In this document: positions 7,588-15,137 of the stretch, in pieces
Position numbering within the stretch: the first letter of the stretch is position 1
How the letters are laid out: each line of letters opens with the position of its first letter
From: Dehalococcoidia bacterium
Lineage (GTDB): Bacteria; Chloroflexota; Dehalococcoidia; Dehalococcoidales; JAUWYK01
Assembly: GCA_030615865.1 (NCBI GenBank)
Contig: JAUWYK010000027.1
Location: 1-21,539 of the forward strand
DNA: 21,539 nt
Direction of reading: 5' to 3'
Made by a program: the position numbers and the translations under genes
The notes under the pieces: model-generated
The model's input: only the letters and a program-made list of their open reading frames with translations
Told to the model about the DNA's origin: nothing
Databases searched by the model: none

Positions 7588-7616
7588 ATTATACACGCTT
7601 CCGTGTAAAAAGTCAA
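7588..7616 (-). promoter_or_regulatory. mutL promoter
   Basis: On the minus strand TTGACT (7611-7616) is followed by a 17-base spacer and TATAAT (7588-7593). This is the best sigma-70-like promoter in the window. It gives a leader of about ten bases carrying AAGG before the ATG at 7571. Confidence 0.85.
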
Positions 7617-7631
7617 TACTTTTCTTAAAAA

Positions 7632-9812
7632 TTATTTTATCTTCTCCAGCCGGGCAATGCTTAGTAGGAGCTTTTTAATTCCTACCCCCTTAAAGACAAC
7701 CACTACTTCCACGTCATCCTTTACCGGCTTACAGCTCACCACTATCCCGTCACCAAATTGGGCGTGGCGGACTTGGTTGCCCGCCTTTAACTCTGGAACT
7801 GTCAAGCTGGGGGCAGAAGCCTTATCCCAGGAATACATCGCTGTGGTGGCTAAACTTTCCTCTCCCTGCCACAAGCCACCGCCCGAAATTAGGTGCTGTG
7901 GAATATCTTGTAAGAAGCGTGATGGTCTATTTACCGTGCTTGAGCCCATCAGGCTACGGCGGAAGGCACGAACCAGATATACCCTCTGCTTGGCTCTGGT
8001 TACGCCTACATAGCACAGCCGCCTCTCCTCTTCCATCTGCGCCGGGTCATCAAACGACTTAAAATGGGGCAAGATGCCATCCTCCATGCCAACAATAAAC
8101 ACCACCGGAAATTCCAGACCCTTAGCCTGATGCAGGGTAATCAAAGTTACCGCATCCACACTTTCATCAAGCCCATCCACATCTGATACCAAGGTTACTC
8201 CCTCCAAAAAGGCAGCTAAACCCTGTGGCGGTTTCAAATCACGGTATTGTTTGGCTACAGTGCGAAGCTCAAGAATATTCTCCCAGCGCTCCTCTCCGTC
8301 GGCTCCACCTAATAGATATTCCTCATAACCAGTGCGTTTTATAACCAAATCAAACAAATCAACCAAGTTCAGCTCCTGACTGTGGATAATAAACTCCTGC
8401 ATCAAGCTTACAAAACCAGCCAGTGCCTTGGTGATACGAGGGCTAAACGGAGGCTGATGCTCCTCACTATTTTCTGGCTTGGCTATAAGCTGTAGCCCCT
8501 CATACTCAGGGATACTCATAGACTTTGCCCAGTTAGATAGTCTGGCTATTGTTTGCTGCCCAATGCCACGCCCAGGGACATTGATTACTCTTAACAGACT
8601 AACACTGTCATAAGGGTTCTGAATAAGTCTAAGGTAGGCAATAATATCCTTTATCTCTCGCCGTTCATAGAAGCGAGTACCAGCTACCAGCTTATAAGGA
8701 GTCCCGTAGCGAACAAATGCCTCCTCAAGCGCTCTTGACTGAGCATTAGTCCGATACATTACCGCGCAGTTACCTAGGTTAAACTTGTCCTGCCCTACCA
8801 GACGCTCTACCTCGCTAACCACAAACTGGGCTTCCTCCTGTTCGGTATAGGTCTCAACAACCGTAGTTAGCCCCCCCGGCTCATTGTTTGTCCACAAGCC
8901 CTTGGGCTTGCGCTCTTGATTAGCTGAGATTATGTTAAATGCCGTTTCCAGAATTAGCTTGGTTGAGCGATAATTCTGCTCCAGCAACACCACTTTAGCC
9001 TCGGGATAATCCTTCTCAAAGCTAAGGATATTACGTAGGTCAGCAAACCGCCATGAGTAGATTGACTGGTCGGGGTCGCCAACTACGCATATATTGCGGT
9101 ACTTCTCTCCCAGTTGCTTTATTAGTTCGTATTGAACCAGATTAGTATCCTGAAACTCATCCACTAGGATATGCAGGTATCTTGCTTGGTATCTAGACAA
9201 AATGTCAGGGCTTCGTCTGAATAGCTGCACTACCTTCATTAGCAAATCATCAAAGTCCAGGGCACTGCTCTGAGTTAATAGCTGCTGATAGCGCTCATAG
9301 ACCCGCCCCACCACCTCCTCAAAGTAGCTACGGCTGCGCTGAATATAGTCTTCCGGGGTTAACACATGGCTCTTAGCCGCAGTAATGGCTGAGGCTATAG
9401 CCCGAGGGGCATATTGCTTGGGGTCAAGACCTACTTCCTGAATTCCCCGCTTTATCAAGCTTATCTGGTCTTCTTCATCATAGATTACAAACCGGGGGTC
9501 AAGACCCATAGCCCTGCCATCACGGCGCAGGATACGGGCACAAATGGCATGAAAGGTGCCTAGAGTTAAATCTCTTACCGAGCCACTGACCAGCCGGTTC
9601 AGCCTTTCCTCCATCTCCCTGGCGGCTTTATTGGTGAAGGTAACTGCCATAATGCGGTGGGGGTTAACCCCGCAAACCTTAATAAGGTAAGCCACCCGAT
9701 GAGCAAGGACCCTGGTCTTACCACTGCCCGGACCAGCTAAAATCAGCACTGGCCCCTCAATAGCCTCTACTGCTTCCCTCTGTGCTGGATTAAGCTCAGC
9801 CAAAATATCCAT
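7632..9812 (-). CDS. pcrA: ATP-dependent DNA helicase of the UvrD/PcrA family
   Basis: Superfamily 1A 3'-5' helicase used in nucleotide excision and mismatch repair and in clearing stalled complexes. The 726 residues carry every SF1 motif: AGPGSGKTRVL (Lys32), VTFTNKAAREM, LVDEFQDTN, VVGDPDQSIYSWR, EQNYRST, LITLHQAKGLEFPVVF and EERRLCYVGVTRAK. The last 50 residues (GNQVRHAQFGDGIVV...) form the PcrA-type C-terminal Tudor-like domain that contacts RNA polymerase in characterised members. It starts MDILAELNPAQREAV at ATG 9812, the standard family N-terminus, but no ribosome-binding site precedes it. It lies just upstream of mutL on the same strand, separated by the mutL promoter. PcrA and UvrD cannot be distinguished by name here; the C-terminal domain favours PcrA. 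Confidence 0.96.
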   Translation of the reverse strand: MDILAELNPAQREAVEAIEGPVLILAGPGSGKTRVLAHRVAYLIKVCGVNPHRIMAVTFTNKAAREMEERLNRLVSGSVRDLTLGTFHAICARILRRDGRAMGLDPRFVIYDEEDQISLIKRGIQEVGLDPKQYAPRAIASAITAAKSHVLTPEDYIQRSRSYFEEVVGRVYERYQQLLTQSSALDFDDLLMKVVQLFRRSPDILSRYQARYLHILVDEFQDTNLVQYELIKQLGEKYRNICVVGDPDQSIYSWRFADLRNILSFEKDYPEAKVVLLEQNYRSTKLILETAFNIISANQERKPKGLWTNNEPGGLTTVVETYTEQEEAQFVVSEVERLVGQDKFNLGNCAVMYRTNAQSRALEEAFVRYGTPYKLVAGTRFYERREIKDIIAYLRLIQNPYDSVSLLRVINVPGRGIGQQTIARLSNWAKSMSIPEYEGLQLIAKPENSEEHQPPFSPRITKALAGFVSLMQEFIIHSQELNLVDLFDLVIKRTGYEEYLLGGADGEERWENILELRTVAKQYRDLKPPQGLAAFLEGVTLVSDVDGLDESVDAVTLITLHQAKGLEFPVVFIVGMEDGILPHFKSFDDPAQMEEERRLCYVGVTRAKQRVYLVRAFRRSLMGSSTVNRPSRFLQDIPQHLISGGGLWQGEESLATTAMYSWDKASAPSLTVPELKAGNQVRHAQFGDGIVVSCKPVKDDVEVVVVFKGVGIKKLLLSIARLEKIK

Positions 9813-9821
9813 TTATAGCTC

Positions 9822-9830
9822 ATTATAACA
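9822..9830 (-). promoter_or_regulatory. Extended -10 promoter of the helicase gene; near-leaderless transcript
   Basis: The minus strand reads TGTTATAAT, an extended -10 (TGnTATAAT). Its end is only nine bases from the ATG at 9812, so the expected transcript start is within about three bases of the start codon. The -35 region (TTTTAA) is weak. Confidence 0.6.
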
Positions 9831-9971
9831 TTGGCACCAGGCAGTTAAAAGGAGTTATTTATTGAGGTTAGTTTGGAAAAACTTTGTACTTACTACTTCC
9901 AAAGAGCAGCTAATCGTCTCGCCGCTTTCTTGTAGATCTAGGATGTGGTCGCATAGTGACCACAATAACAC

Positions 9972-10014
9972 AAAAACTTTGCCTTCTCTATACCTATTGA
10001 GGCGAGAAGGCAAA
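9972..10014 (-). terminator. Rho-independent terminator of the DUF1616 gene
   Basis: TTTGCCTTCTC (9978-9988) pairs perfectly with GAGAAGGCAAA (10004-10014) around a 15-base loop. On the minus strand the stem is followed by GTTTTTG. The rest of 9831-10042 shows no gene. Confidence 0.75.
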
Positions 10015-10042
10015 CCTAGTTAGAGCTATGACCTTGTGTGTG

Positions 10043-10396
10043 TCATGCGGTATTGCCCCCTCGTCTCACTATAAGCCTCTTGAGACAATAGATTACCACA
10101 GGTATAATAGTAACGGTAATAATAACTAGGACAGCGTTAGACCCTGTAATACTCATCCCGATTAGTTTGTTCAGAGCAATAATACTAAGTGTTACCGCGG
10201 CAATTGACAGGCCAAGGGAAAGGGCGAGCCTTTCTACGATATTTATTTGCCGACCACTGAAGAATACCAGTGTCCAAGCAAAGCCGGGTAGAAAGAACAC
10301 CAGTATGAAGCCCAGGATTACCCTGATGGCAGGCACACTGTCAAGGAATGGGACAGCAGACCCGATGATTTCCTTAATTCCAGATAGCCAATCCAC
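10043..10396 (-). CDS. Short DUF1616-like membrane protein
   Basis: The 117 residues match the N-terminal hydrophobic core of DUF1616 proteins: IRVILGFILVFFLPGFAWTLVFF (24-46), then ERLALSLGLSIAAVTLSIIALN (55-76), then a third membrane segment VLVIITVTIIPVVIYCL (89-105) and a basic tail. Full DUF1616 proteins are about 300 residues with an extracellular C-terminal part, which is missing here. The gene nevertheless has a good terminator, so it may be a functional short form or a shortened relic. The start is GTG at 10396, the only in-frame candidate before a TGA; GGGAG lies about 11 bases upstream. AAGGAG abuts the GTG too closely to serve it. It is divergent from the truncated membrane-protein fragment at 10438. 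The function of the family is unknown. Confidence 0.7.
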   Translation of the reverse strand: MDWLSGIKEIIGSAVPFLDSVPAIRVILGFILVFFLPGFAWTLVFFSGRQINIVERLALSLGLSIAAVTLSIIALNKLIGMSITGSNAVLVIITVTIIPVVIYCLKRLIVRRGGNTA

Positions 10397-10437
10397 TCCT
10401 TGTGGTTCTCCCTCTCAATACTGAGTCTGGATGTTAT

Positions 10438-10734
10438 ATGAATATGCCTAATATTACTAAAATGCCTAAATTTGATTATCTAATACTATTACCCATAATA
10501 GCATTGGCATTCTACATTGCCTTTATCCCACACCAAAACTACCCTTACCCGGTGCACATTGATGAATGGGTTCACCTAGCTTACTCCAAGGCTATGCTCA
10601 AAGCAAGTAGCACCACCTTCTTAACTGAAAACGGCATATCCCTCCTTTACACTCGGTCACCCTGTCAAAACCCTGACCTAACTGAGGTAAGAAAGAATAT
10701 CTACCTGCTTAAAGAAGCCCAGAATGGCAAATAA
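10438..10734 (+). CDS. Truncated integral membrane protein, probable gene remnant
   Basis: The 98-residue product has one transmembrane segment (YLILLPIIALAFYIAFI, about 14-30) followed by HQNYPYPVHIDEWVHLAYSKAML. An HIDEWVH-type motif just after the first membrane helix is typical of the start of large multi-span membrane proteins resembling GT-C glycosyltransferases; the remaining spans are absent. After about residue 68 the sequence becomes polar and unrelated-looking (SPCQNPDLTEVRKNIYLL), as expected after a deletion joined it to another frame. ATG at 10438 or 10444 is possible; neither has a good ribosome-binding site. I read it as a remnant, but a small membrane protein cannot be excluded. 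Confidence 0.45.
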   Translation: MNMPNITKMPKFDYLILLPIIALAFYIAFIPHQNYPYPVHIDEWVHLAYSKAMLKASSTTFLTENGISLLYTRSPCQNPDLTEVRKNIYLLKEAQNGK

Positions 10735-10860
10735 GCGTACCCAGCTCTAGACCTTATTTTAGGGTATCACTCAGTAAATAGCAATTTGTCCTAAATGGGG
10801 CCAAAAAATTGAGCGCTATTCTAGTGTAGTGCTAAACTAACTACCAAGCGTCCTAAATGG

Positions 10861-10869
10861 TGGTATAAT
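10861..10869 (+). promoter_or_regulatory. Extended -10 promoter for the TPR gene
   Basis: TGGTATAAT, an extended -10, 18 bases before the ATG at 10888. No convincing -35. The 11-mer GTCCTAAATGG lies immediately upstream (10850-10860) and also at 10788-10798. No clear ribosome-binding site separates promoter and start. Confidence 0.55.
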
Positions 10870-10887
10870 ACTAGAAACAGCATTGTT

Positions 10888-11310
10888 ATGAGGCAGAAAA
10901 GCTGGTATAAGGTTGTCCTAGCCCTCACTTTAGTATTAGCAGTTGCTGCCTCATTGTGGTTTGCAGCACCGGTTATGGATACAGCCGTTTCCGCCAACAA
11001 TCAGGGACTTGACTACAACAACGAAGGGGAATACGACAAAGCGATAATCGCTTTCACCAAGGCGATAGAGCTTGACCCTGAGCTTGCCTTTGCCTACAAC
11101 AATCGGGGCTGGGCCTATATTGAGTTGGGGCAATATGAGCAAGCGATTGCTGACTGCACCAAGGCGATAGAGCTTGACCCTGAGCTTGCCCTTGCCTACA
11201 ACAATCGGGGCTGGGCCTATATTGAGTTGGGGCAATATGAGCAAGGGATTGCTGACTGCACCAAGGCAATAGAGCTTAACCCTAACCTCTTGGCTCCTAT
11301 GAAAGACTAA
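10888..11310 (+). CDS. Exported tetratricopeptide-repeat protein
   Basis: The 140-residue protein has a basic N-terminus and hydrophobic core (residues 9-28) with a signal-peptidase site at VSA/NNQ (after 36). About three TPR units follow: NNQGLDYNNEGEYDKAIIAFTKAIELDPELA, then two nearly identical 34-residue units ending TKAIELDPELA(F/L)AYNNRGW. The conserved TPR positions (W/L, G-Y, A, F, A, P) are kept. TPR domains mediate protein-protein contacts; no enzyme domain is present. It ends abruptly, only nine residues after the last helix (NPNLLAPMKD), so it may be a shortened relative of longer TPR proteins. Its export leader resembles that of the next gene downstream. The partner is unknown. 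Confidence 0.85.
   Translation: MRQKSWYKVVLALTLVLAVAASLWFAAPVMDTAVSANNQGLDYNNEGEYDKAIIAFTKAIELDPELAFAYNNRGWAYIELGQYEQAIADCTKAIELDPELALAYNNRGWAYIELGQYEQGIADCTKAIELNPNLLAPMKD
11059..11262 (+). repeat. Tandem duplication of a 102-base TPR unit
   Basis: Positions 11059-11160 and 11161-11262 differ at only two bases that I can see (Phe/Leu and Ala/Gly changes). A third, partial copy begins at 11263. The near-identity, including silent positions, points to a recent in-frame duplication. Confidence 0.9.
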
Positions 11311-11422
11311 TGTAAGTCCTGTTATATCCTTCCTGGTCAAGAGTTCACTCAATCTCCTACTAAACCAATATACTTCATTCAGCACCTTTACTAATGTACT
11401 ATTTGGACTGTACTAAAGTAAC

Positions 11423-11451
11423 TTGACAAAGTAGGTGTTATTTTGTTAAAT
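11423..11451 (+). promoter_or_regulatory. Promoter for the surface-protein gene
   Basis: A perfect TTGACA (11423-11428), a 17-base spacer and TTAAAT (11446-11451, four of six matches to the -10 consensus). The expected start near 11458 gives a leader of about 13 bases containing AGGG. Confidence 0.6.
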
Positions 11452-11470
11452 CTAACTAGGGTAATAAGAC

Positions 11471-12508
11471 ATGAAGTACAAGAGTTATTTCAGAGTAGTA
11501 GCATTTTCTTTAGCATTAGCAATTGCTACCTCATTGCTGTTTGTCTCACCAGTTATGCTCCGCTACGCCCAAGCCAATGGCTATGGAGGTGTGGAGTGGG
11601 GTGGTGGGGGAGGTGGCGTAACATATCCTGGCCTGACTCTTCTAGGAAGCAGGATTAACTCTGAGGGAGTAATAACCGAAGATGTTACTGCTCTATCATC
11701 TGATGCGCGATGTTATCTAACGATAAATAAGGGCACAATGGCTCTAAACAAGTCGGGTAACCCCCTATACGGGATAATTATACTTGAGATGGAAGACCCA
11801 CCACCTCCGCCTGCAGGTTTCAGTATTGTTGGTTGCATTTGTGACTTTCTACCCGAAGGGGCTACCTTTGAGCCATCAGCAACCCTCACCATTACCTATG
11901 ACCCAGCTCTTTTGCCTAAGGGGGTTTCTTACAAATGCCTTGTCATAGCTATGTGGGATAAGGCAACTGGCAAGTGGGTTATACTGGATTCCACCGTTAA
12001 CACTAATACCGTCACCGCCCAAATAAGACACCTCACTGCTTTTGCCATTCTGGCTGGTACCGCTCCCGCTGTTTTTACTGTTACTGACCTCGCCATAGTT
12101 CCCGGTGAGGTTGGTATTGGGGAAAAGGTAACTATTAGCGCCCTTGTTAACAACACCGGTTACCTTAGCGAGAGCTATGAAGTAACCCTTAAGATAAATG
12201 ATGTAGTGGTAGCCACTGAAAAGGTAACGCTGCCTTGTCATGCCAGCCAGAAGGTAACCTTCGTCACAGCCAAGGATGTTGCCGGAACCTATAGTGTAGA
12301 TGTCAACGGTCTAGCTGGTACATTTGAGGTCAGGGAAGCACCGCCAGCACCAGCACCAGCACCACCTCCCCCACCCCCACCTGCACCACCCCCGCCTATA
12401 CCACCTCCTGCCGAACCATTTAACTGGTGGTTCATTGGCATTCCTATTGCTAGCTGCATGATTATCGGTATGGTTATCTGGCTAATAACTAGCCGCCGAA
12501 GAGCTTGA
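11471..12508 (+). CDS. Cell-surface protein with CARDB-like domain, proline stalk and C-terminal membrane anchor
   Basis: The 345-residue protein has a signal peptide (cleavage likely at AQA/NGY, after 35), then a glycine-rich stretch (38-49). A beta domain spans about 50-200, including GATFEPSATLTITYDPALLPKGV and RHLTAFAILAG. A CARDB-like Ig-fold domain covers about 202-289 (FTVTDLAIVPGEVGIGEKVTISALVNNTG...). Residues 289-315 are a proline/alanine stalk, followed by a transmembrane helix (about 319-341) and an SRRRA tail. The order secreted domains-stalk-helix-basic tail indicates an outward-facing anchored protein. It may act in adhesion or in presenting a surface layer; nothing shows an enzyme active site. 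It ends with tandem stops TGA TAG. Its export leader resembles that of the TPR protein upstream, suggesting leader sharing by duplication. Confidence 0.85.
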   Translation: MKYKSYFRVVAFSLALAIATSLLFVSPVMLRYAQANGYGGVEWGGGGGGVTYPGLTLLGSRINSEGVITEDVTALSSDARCYLTINKGTMALNKSGNPLYGIIILEMEDPPPPPAGFSIVGCICDFLPEGATFEPSATLTITYDPALLPKGVSYKCLVIAMWDKATGKWVILDSTVNTNTVTAQIRHLTAFAILAGTAPAVFTVTDLAIVPGEVGIGEKVTISALVNNTGYLSESYEVTLKINDVVVATEKVTLPCHASQKVTFVTAKDVAGTYSVDVNGLAGTFEVREAPPAPAPAPPPPPPPAPPPPIPPPAEPFNWWFIGIPIASCMIIGMVIWLITSRRRA

Positions 12509-12683
12509 TAGGGCTCGACTCTCTTTACGGCAATTGCAGCCCGTTTTGCCAAGGGTGAGAGCAAATCACTTGAGGCAATGTATGAGCAGTTTGATAAAAT
12601 GATTAGGTTCCATGCCAAGCGAACGGGGGATAGAAGGGCAGAGCCTAAGCAAGTATCGCAAAAAGAAGAGCAAACTATCGCAG
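12509..12683 (+). other. Spacer between convergent genes; open frame without a start
   Basis: After tandem stops TGA TAG the same frame stays open for 70 codons (12512-12721), but its end is antisense to speE. Its first ATG is at 12578 with GAGG only three bases away. The translation (AIAARFAKGESKSLEAMYEQ...) is unrecognised. It may be a decayed gene end or chance. No clear terminator for either flanking gene was found. Confidence 0.3.
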
Positions 12684-13604
12684 TTAGCCACGGTAGATAT
12701 ACAGGGGTTCATTATCGGTTATAAGGCTTATTTGCTTGGATAGTTCACCTCTTAGGTGCTTGGGCAGGGAAAACATGCCTTGGTGGGTCAGCCCATCATA
12801 GAATTTCAAGCCACTGAGTGACCGGGCTGAAATCCTATCGTCCACCTCAGTAACTGAAATCAGAAGAGGGTTAAGATTTTGCGAGGCTAGGCAAAACCCC
12901 CACGGACCACCAAAGGAGGGCACATCTACCTGATAGGGACAAACTATAGGGAAAACGCTCTTTAGCGTGTTATTTACTGCGGTAAAGTTTAATAGCTCAG
13001 TCCAGGCTGCTGACCCGGCTTGAACAGTAATAATTCCGTTAGCGGTAAGTCGGTCTCGAACTAGCTGATAAAATTCCTGGGTATAGAGTAAGTAAGCTGG
13101 ACCCTCTTCTATAGGGTCAGGTAAATCAATAATAATTATGTCAAACTTCTCCCCACATTTAGCTAGATAATCTCTGGCATCAACATGGTGTAGTTCACTT
13201 CGCCTATCTTCAAAAGAGCCTCGGCTGTGATTTGGCAAAAATTTTTGGCAAATAGCCACCACCTCTTCATCAATGTCAACCATCACCGCCCTTTTTACCG
13301 TGTTATGGGACAATACCTCTCTTATGGTAGCTCCTTCACCACCCCCAGCAATAAACACCGTCTCAGGACAGGGATGCGTTATCATTGCTGGCTGAACCAA
13401 AGCCTCGTGATAGATAAACTCATCAACCTCACTGGATTGAATCTTGCCATCCAGCACTAAGCATTTACCAAAGCTGCCAGTACCAATAATTTGGATAGAT
13501 TGAAACTTCGACTGCCCGGTATATAGCATCTCTTCGATGCTATGCAGTTGAATTAAATTTCGGCTTACTCTATCGTAAAACCATTTATCAGGGTCTGTAT
13601 CCAT
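12684..13604 (-). CDS. speE: Polyamine aminopropyltransferase, thermospermine-synthase-like
   Basis: Transfers the aminopropyl group from decarboxylated AdoMet (made by the adjacent SpeD) to a polyamine. The 306-residue protein has an N-terminal beta domain and a Rossmann methyltransferase-like core. The core carries GGGEGATIREVL (87-98), VMVDIDEEVV (108-117) and DLPDPIEEGPAYLLYT (160-175). The spermidine-synthase hallmark is D-S/T-x-D-P; here Asp160 and Asp163 are kept, but the context D-x-x-D-P-x-x-x-GP-x-Y-x-LYT, together with QAG and VPSFGGPWGF (228-237), looks like the ACL5/thermospermine synthase branch. Substrate choice therefore remains open. ATG at 13604 has a weak ribosome-binding site, 22 bases after speD, so translational coupling is likely. 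Confidence 0.92.
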   Translation of the reverse strand: MDTDPDKWFYDRVSRNLIQLHSIEEMLYTGQSKFQSIQIIGTGSFGKCLVLDGKIQSSEVDEFIYHEALVQPAMITHPCPETVFIAGGGEGATIREVLSHNTVKRAVMVDIDEEVVAICQKFLPNHSRGSFEDRRSELHHVDARDYLAKCGEKFDIIIIDLPDPIEEGPAYLLYTQEFYQLVRDRLTANGIITVQAGSAAWTELLNFTAVNNTLKSVFPIVCPYQVDVPSFGGPWGFCLASQNLNPLLISVTEVDDRISARSLSGLKFYDGLTHQGMFSLPKHLRGELSKQISLITDNEPLYIYRG

Positions 13605-13626
13605 AGCTTTTATCTCAAACCACCCA

Positions 13627-13980
13627 CTAGGTATCTAAAATCCCTCTTTGTATCTCTACCATAGTGTGGTTTTTGGCACCAAGCTTTCTTATCAGTACTT
13701 GGGCTGCCCTTTCCATCTGGACGGAATCACCACAAGTGAAGATATCGGCTGCGGCATAATTATGTTCCGGCCAGGTATGAATAAACAGGTGGGATTCAGC
13801 AATAATTACCACCCCGCTTACCCCGTGGGGATTAAATTGGTGAAAGGACTCCCCTAATACCGTAGCCCCAGCCTCACTTGCCGCTGTCAGCAGAACGCTT
13901 CTGAGAAAGCCTAAGTCGTTTAACACCTCCTTATCGCAGTCTTTCAATTCCAAGAGTAAATGTTTACCTAGTGCATTCAA
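13627..13980 (-). CDS. speD: S-adenosylmethionine decarboxylase proenzyme, class 1B
   Basis: Produces decarboxylated AdoMet, the aminopropyl donor for SpeE. The 117-residue proenzyme cleaves itself at AES, between Glu62 and Ser63, turning Ser63 into the pyruvoyl cofactor. Ser63, His68 and Cys83 fall at exactly the catalytic positions I recall for the Thermotoga maritima enzyme. The motif ESHLFIHTWPEHNYAAADIF is intact. The start is TTG at 13980, eight bases after a strong AAGGAGG; an out-of-frame ATG overlaps at 13976. It heads a speD-speE pair. The 122-base upstream spacer has a short CCCTC/GAGGG hairpin (14071-14084) without a T-run, and no clear promoter. Confidence 0.96.
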   Translation of the reverse strand: MNALGKHLLLELKDCDKEVLNDLGFLRSVLLTAASEAGATVLGESFHQFNPHGVSGVVIIAESHLFIHTWPEHNYAAADIFTCGDSVQMERAAQVLIRKLGAKNHTMVEIQRGILDT

Positions 13981-14102
13981 TCACCTGCCCTCCTTAGAAG
14001 ATTTAATTAGTCCCTAAACGGAACCAGATACAAGCCAAATTGTAAAACAATATCCATATCTTTATCAATACCCTCACCCGAGGGGAATAAACAAAGGCAA
14101 TA

Positions 14103-15095
14103 CTAACCCAGCCCTCTATATAAAGCCTGAAAATCGAAGTATTGCTCCATAATTTCAGCGAGCTTGGGTAACTTCTTCTCCTGGTTAAATCTGGTCTTAC
14201 TCAGGGCGTCTTCAATACTCGTCACTGTAGTTATAGTATCACCTTTGACTAAAATAAGGGGGATGCCCTTATCCTCGGCTCTATAGACAACGTCAGGGAT
14301 TGGTGCCGTATTGCCACTGAGAATAAGGCATTTAGTTGACGTCTCTAGGGCTGCTAGTTGCATATCCGGGCGCTCACCCCTAACTACTACTGCCTTATTC
14401 GTTTTACGACCAAAGTATTGTGGACCAGGGTCGACACACATTGCCCCTAGCATAAAGTTGTCCACTAACTCTGCCGATTTCTCAGCGCAGTTAAGTATTT
14501 CCCCCTGAACATGCTCAGCCAGCTCACCTACAGTTAAGCTAAATAGCACCCTATCCTCAGGAAGCACCCCTAGAATATTTATCCCCCCCTCACCAAGCTG
14601 TGTAGATATCTCGTTACGAACCTGCTCCACCCGACCTCTTGGCACCTTGTTCAATACTACACCCAGTAAGTGTTCCTCAAAACCCTTACACTCATCGATA
14701 AACTTTGCCTTAGCTAATCCTTGGGAGTAACTCTCGACAAAAATCACCCTGGCATCCAGTGCCTCAACTATGCTCTGTTGGCTTATGCCCTCAATAATAA
14801 CCACATCTTTGCTCAGGGAAACCTTAGCATAGGCTTCCTTAACCTTGTTTGGCAAATTGCCCTGGTCACTAATAACTGGGCAAAGATGGTCTACAGGCTC
14901 ATCTAAAGCAAGAACATGCTTCATAAATGCAGCATCACTGTCAATACCTCCTATTGGCGGCTCTCCACCATCAGTGACAATCGGTTTTAAAAAGCCTACT
15001 TTCTTGCCATCTTCCACCAGACGCTTGCCTACGCCAGCGCAAATTGCCGTCTTACCGGCGAATCCTTCCAAAGAGGTTACATATAAAGCAACCAA
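14103..15095 (-). CDS. BioD-like/DRTGG-domain protein (phosphotransacetylase-associated family)
   Basis: The 330-residue protein joins a dethiobiotin-synthetase-like P-loop NTPase to a DRTGG domain, the architecture of the N-terminal part of long Pta enzymes, but without the catalytic Pta domain. The P-loop region is YVTSLEGFAGKTAICAG (about 5-21), with Ser where a glycine normally begins the loop. GFLKPI and VVIIEG follow. The DRTGG part covers roughly residues 190-290, with NFMLGAM and VVVRGERPDMQLAAL. A regulatory or nucleotide-sensing role is inferred, not shown. TTG at 15095 is preferred: it follows GGGGGTG, and a promoter at 15138-15166 lies inside the longer frame, which starts with an unlikely Cys-rich extension. 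Confidence 0.8.
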   Translation of the reverse strand: MVALYVTSLEGFAGKTAICAGVGKRLVEDGKKVGFLKPIVTDGGEPPIGGIDSDAAFMKHVLALDEPVDHLCPVISDQGNLPNKVKEAYAKVSLSKDVVIIEGISQQSIVEALDARVIFVESYSQGLAKAKFIDECKGFEEHLLGVVLNKVPRGRVEQVRNEISTQLGEGGINILGVLPEDRVLFSLTVGELAEHVQGEILNCAEKSAELVDNFMLGAMCVDPGPQYFGRKTNKAVVVRGERPDMQLAALETSTKCLILSGNTAPIPDVVYRAEDKGIPLILVKGDTITTVTSIEDALSKTRFNQEKKLPKLAEIMEQYFDFQALYRGLG

Positions 15096-15137
15096 GCTAC
15101 ACCCCCTACACTTTGTAAAATCTAAACATACCAGCCT

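Noticed and set aside
7572..7616. Longer N-terminus of MutL (start at 7616)
   Set aside because: The region holds the TTGACT-17-TATAAT promoter, and the family N-terminus begins at MPIKVLDP (7571).
11876..12241. Antisense frames of 75-121 residues under the surface gene
   Set aside because: They run opposite a gene with clear domains, and have no start signals or motifs.
14071..14085. CCCTC/GAGGG hairpin as terminator of the DRTGG gene
   Set aside because: Only five pairs and no T-run on the minus strand; too weak to call.
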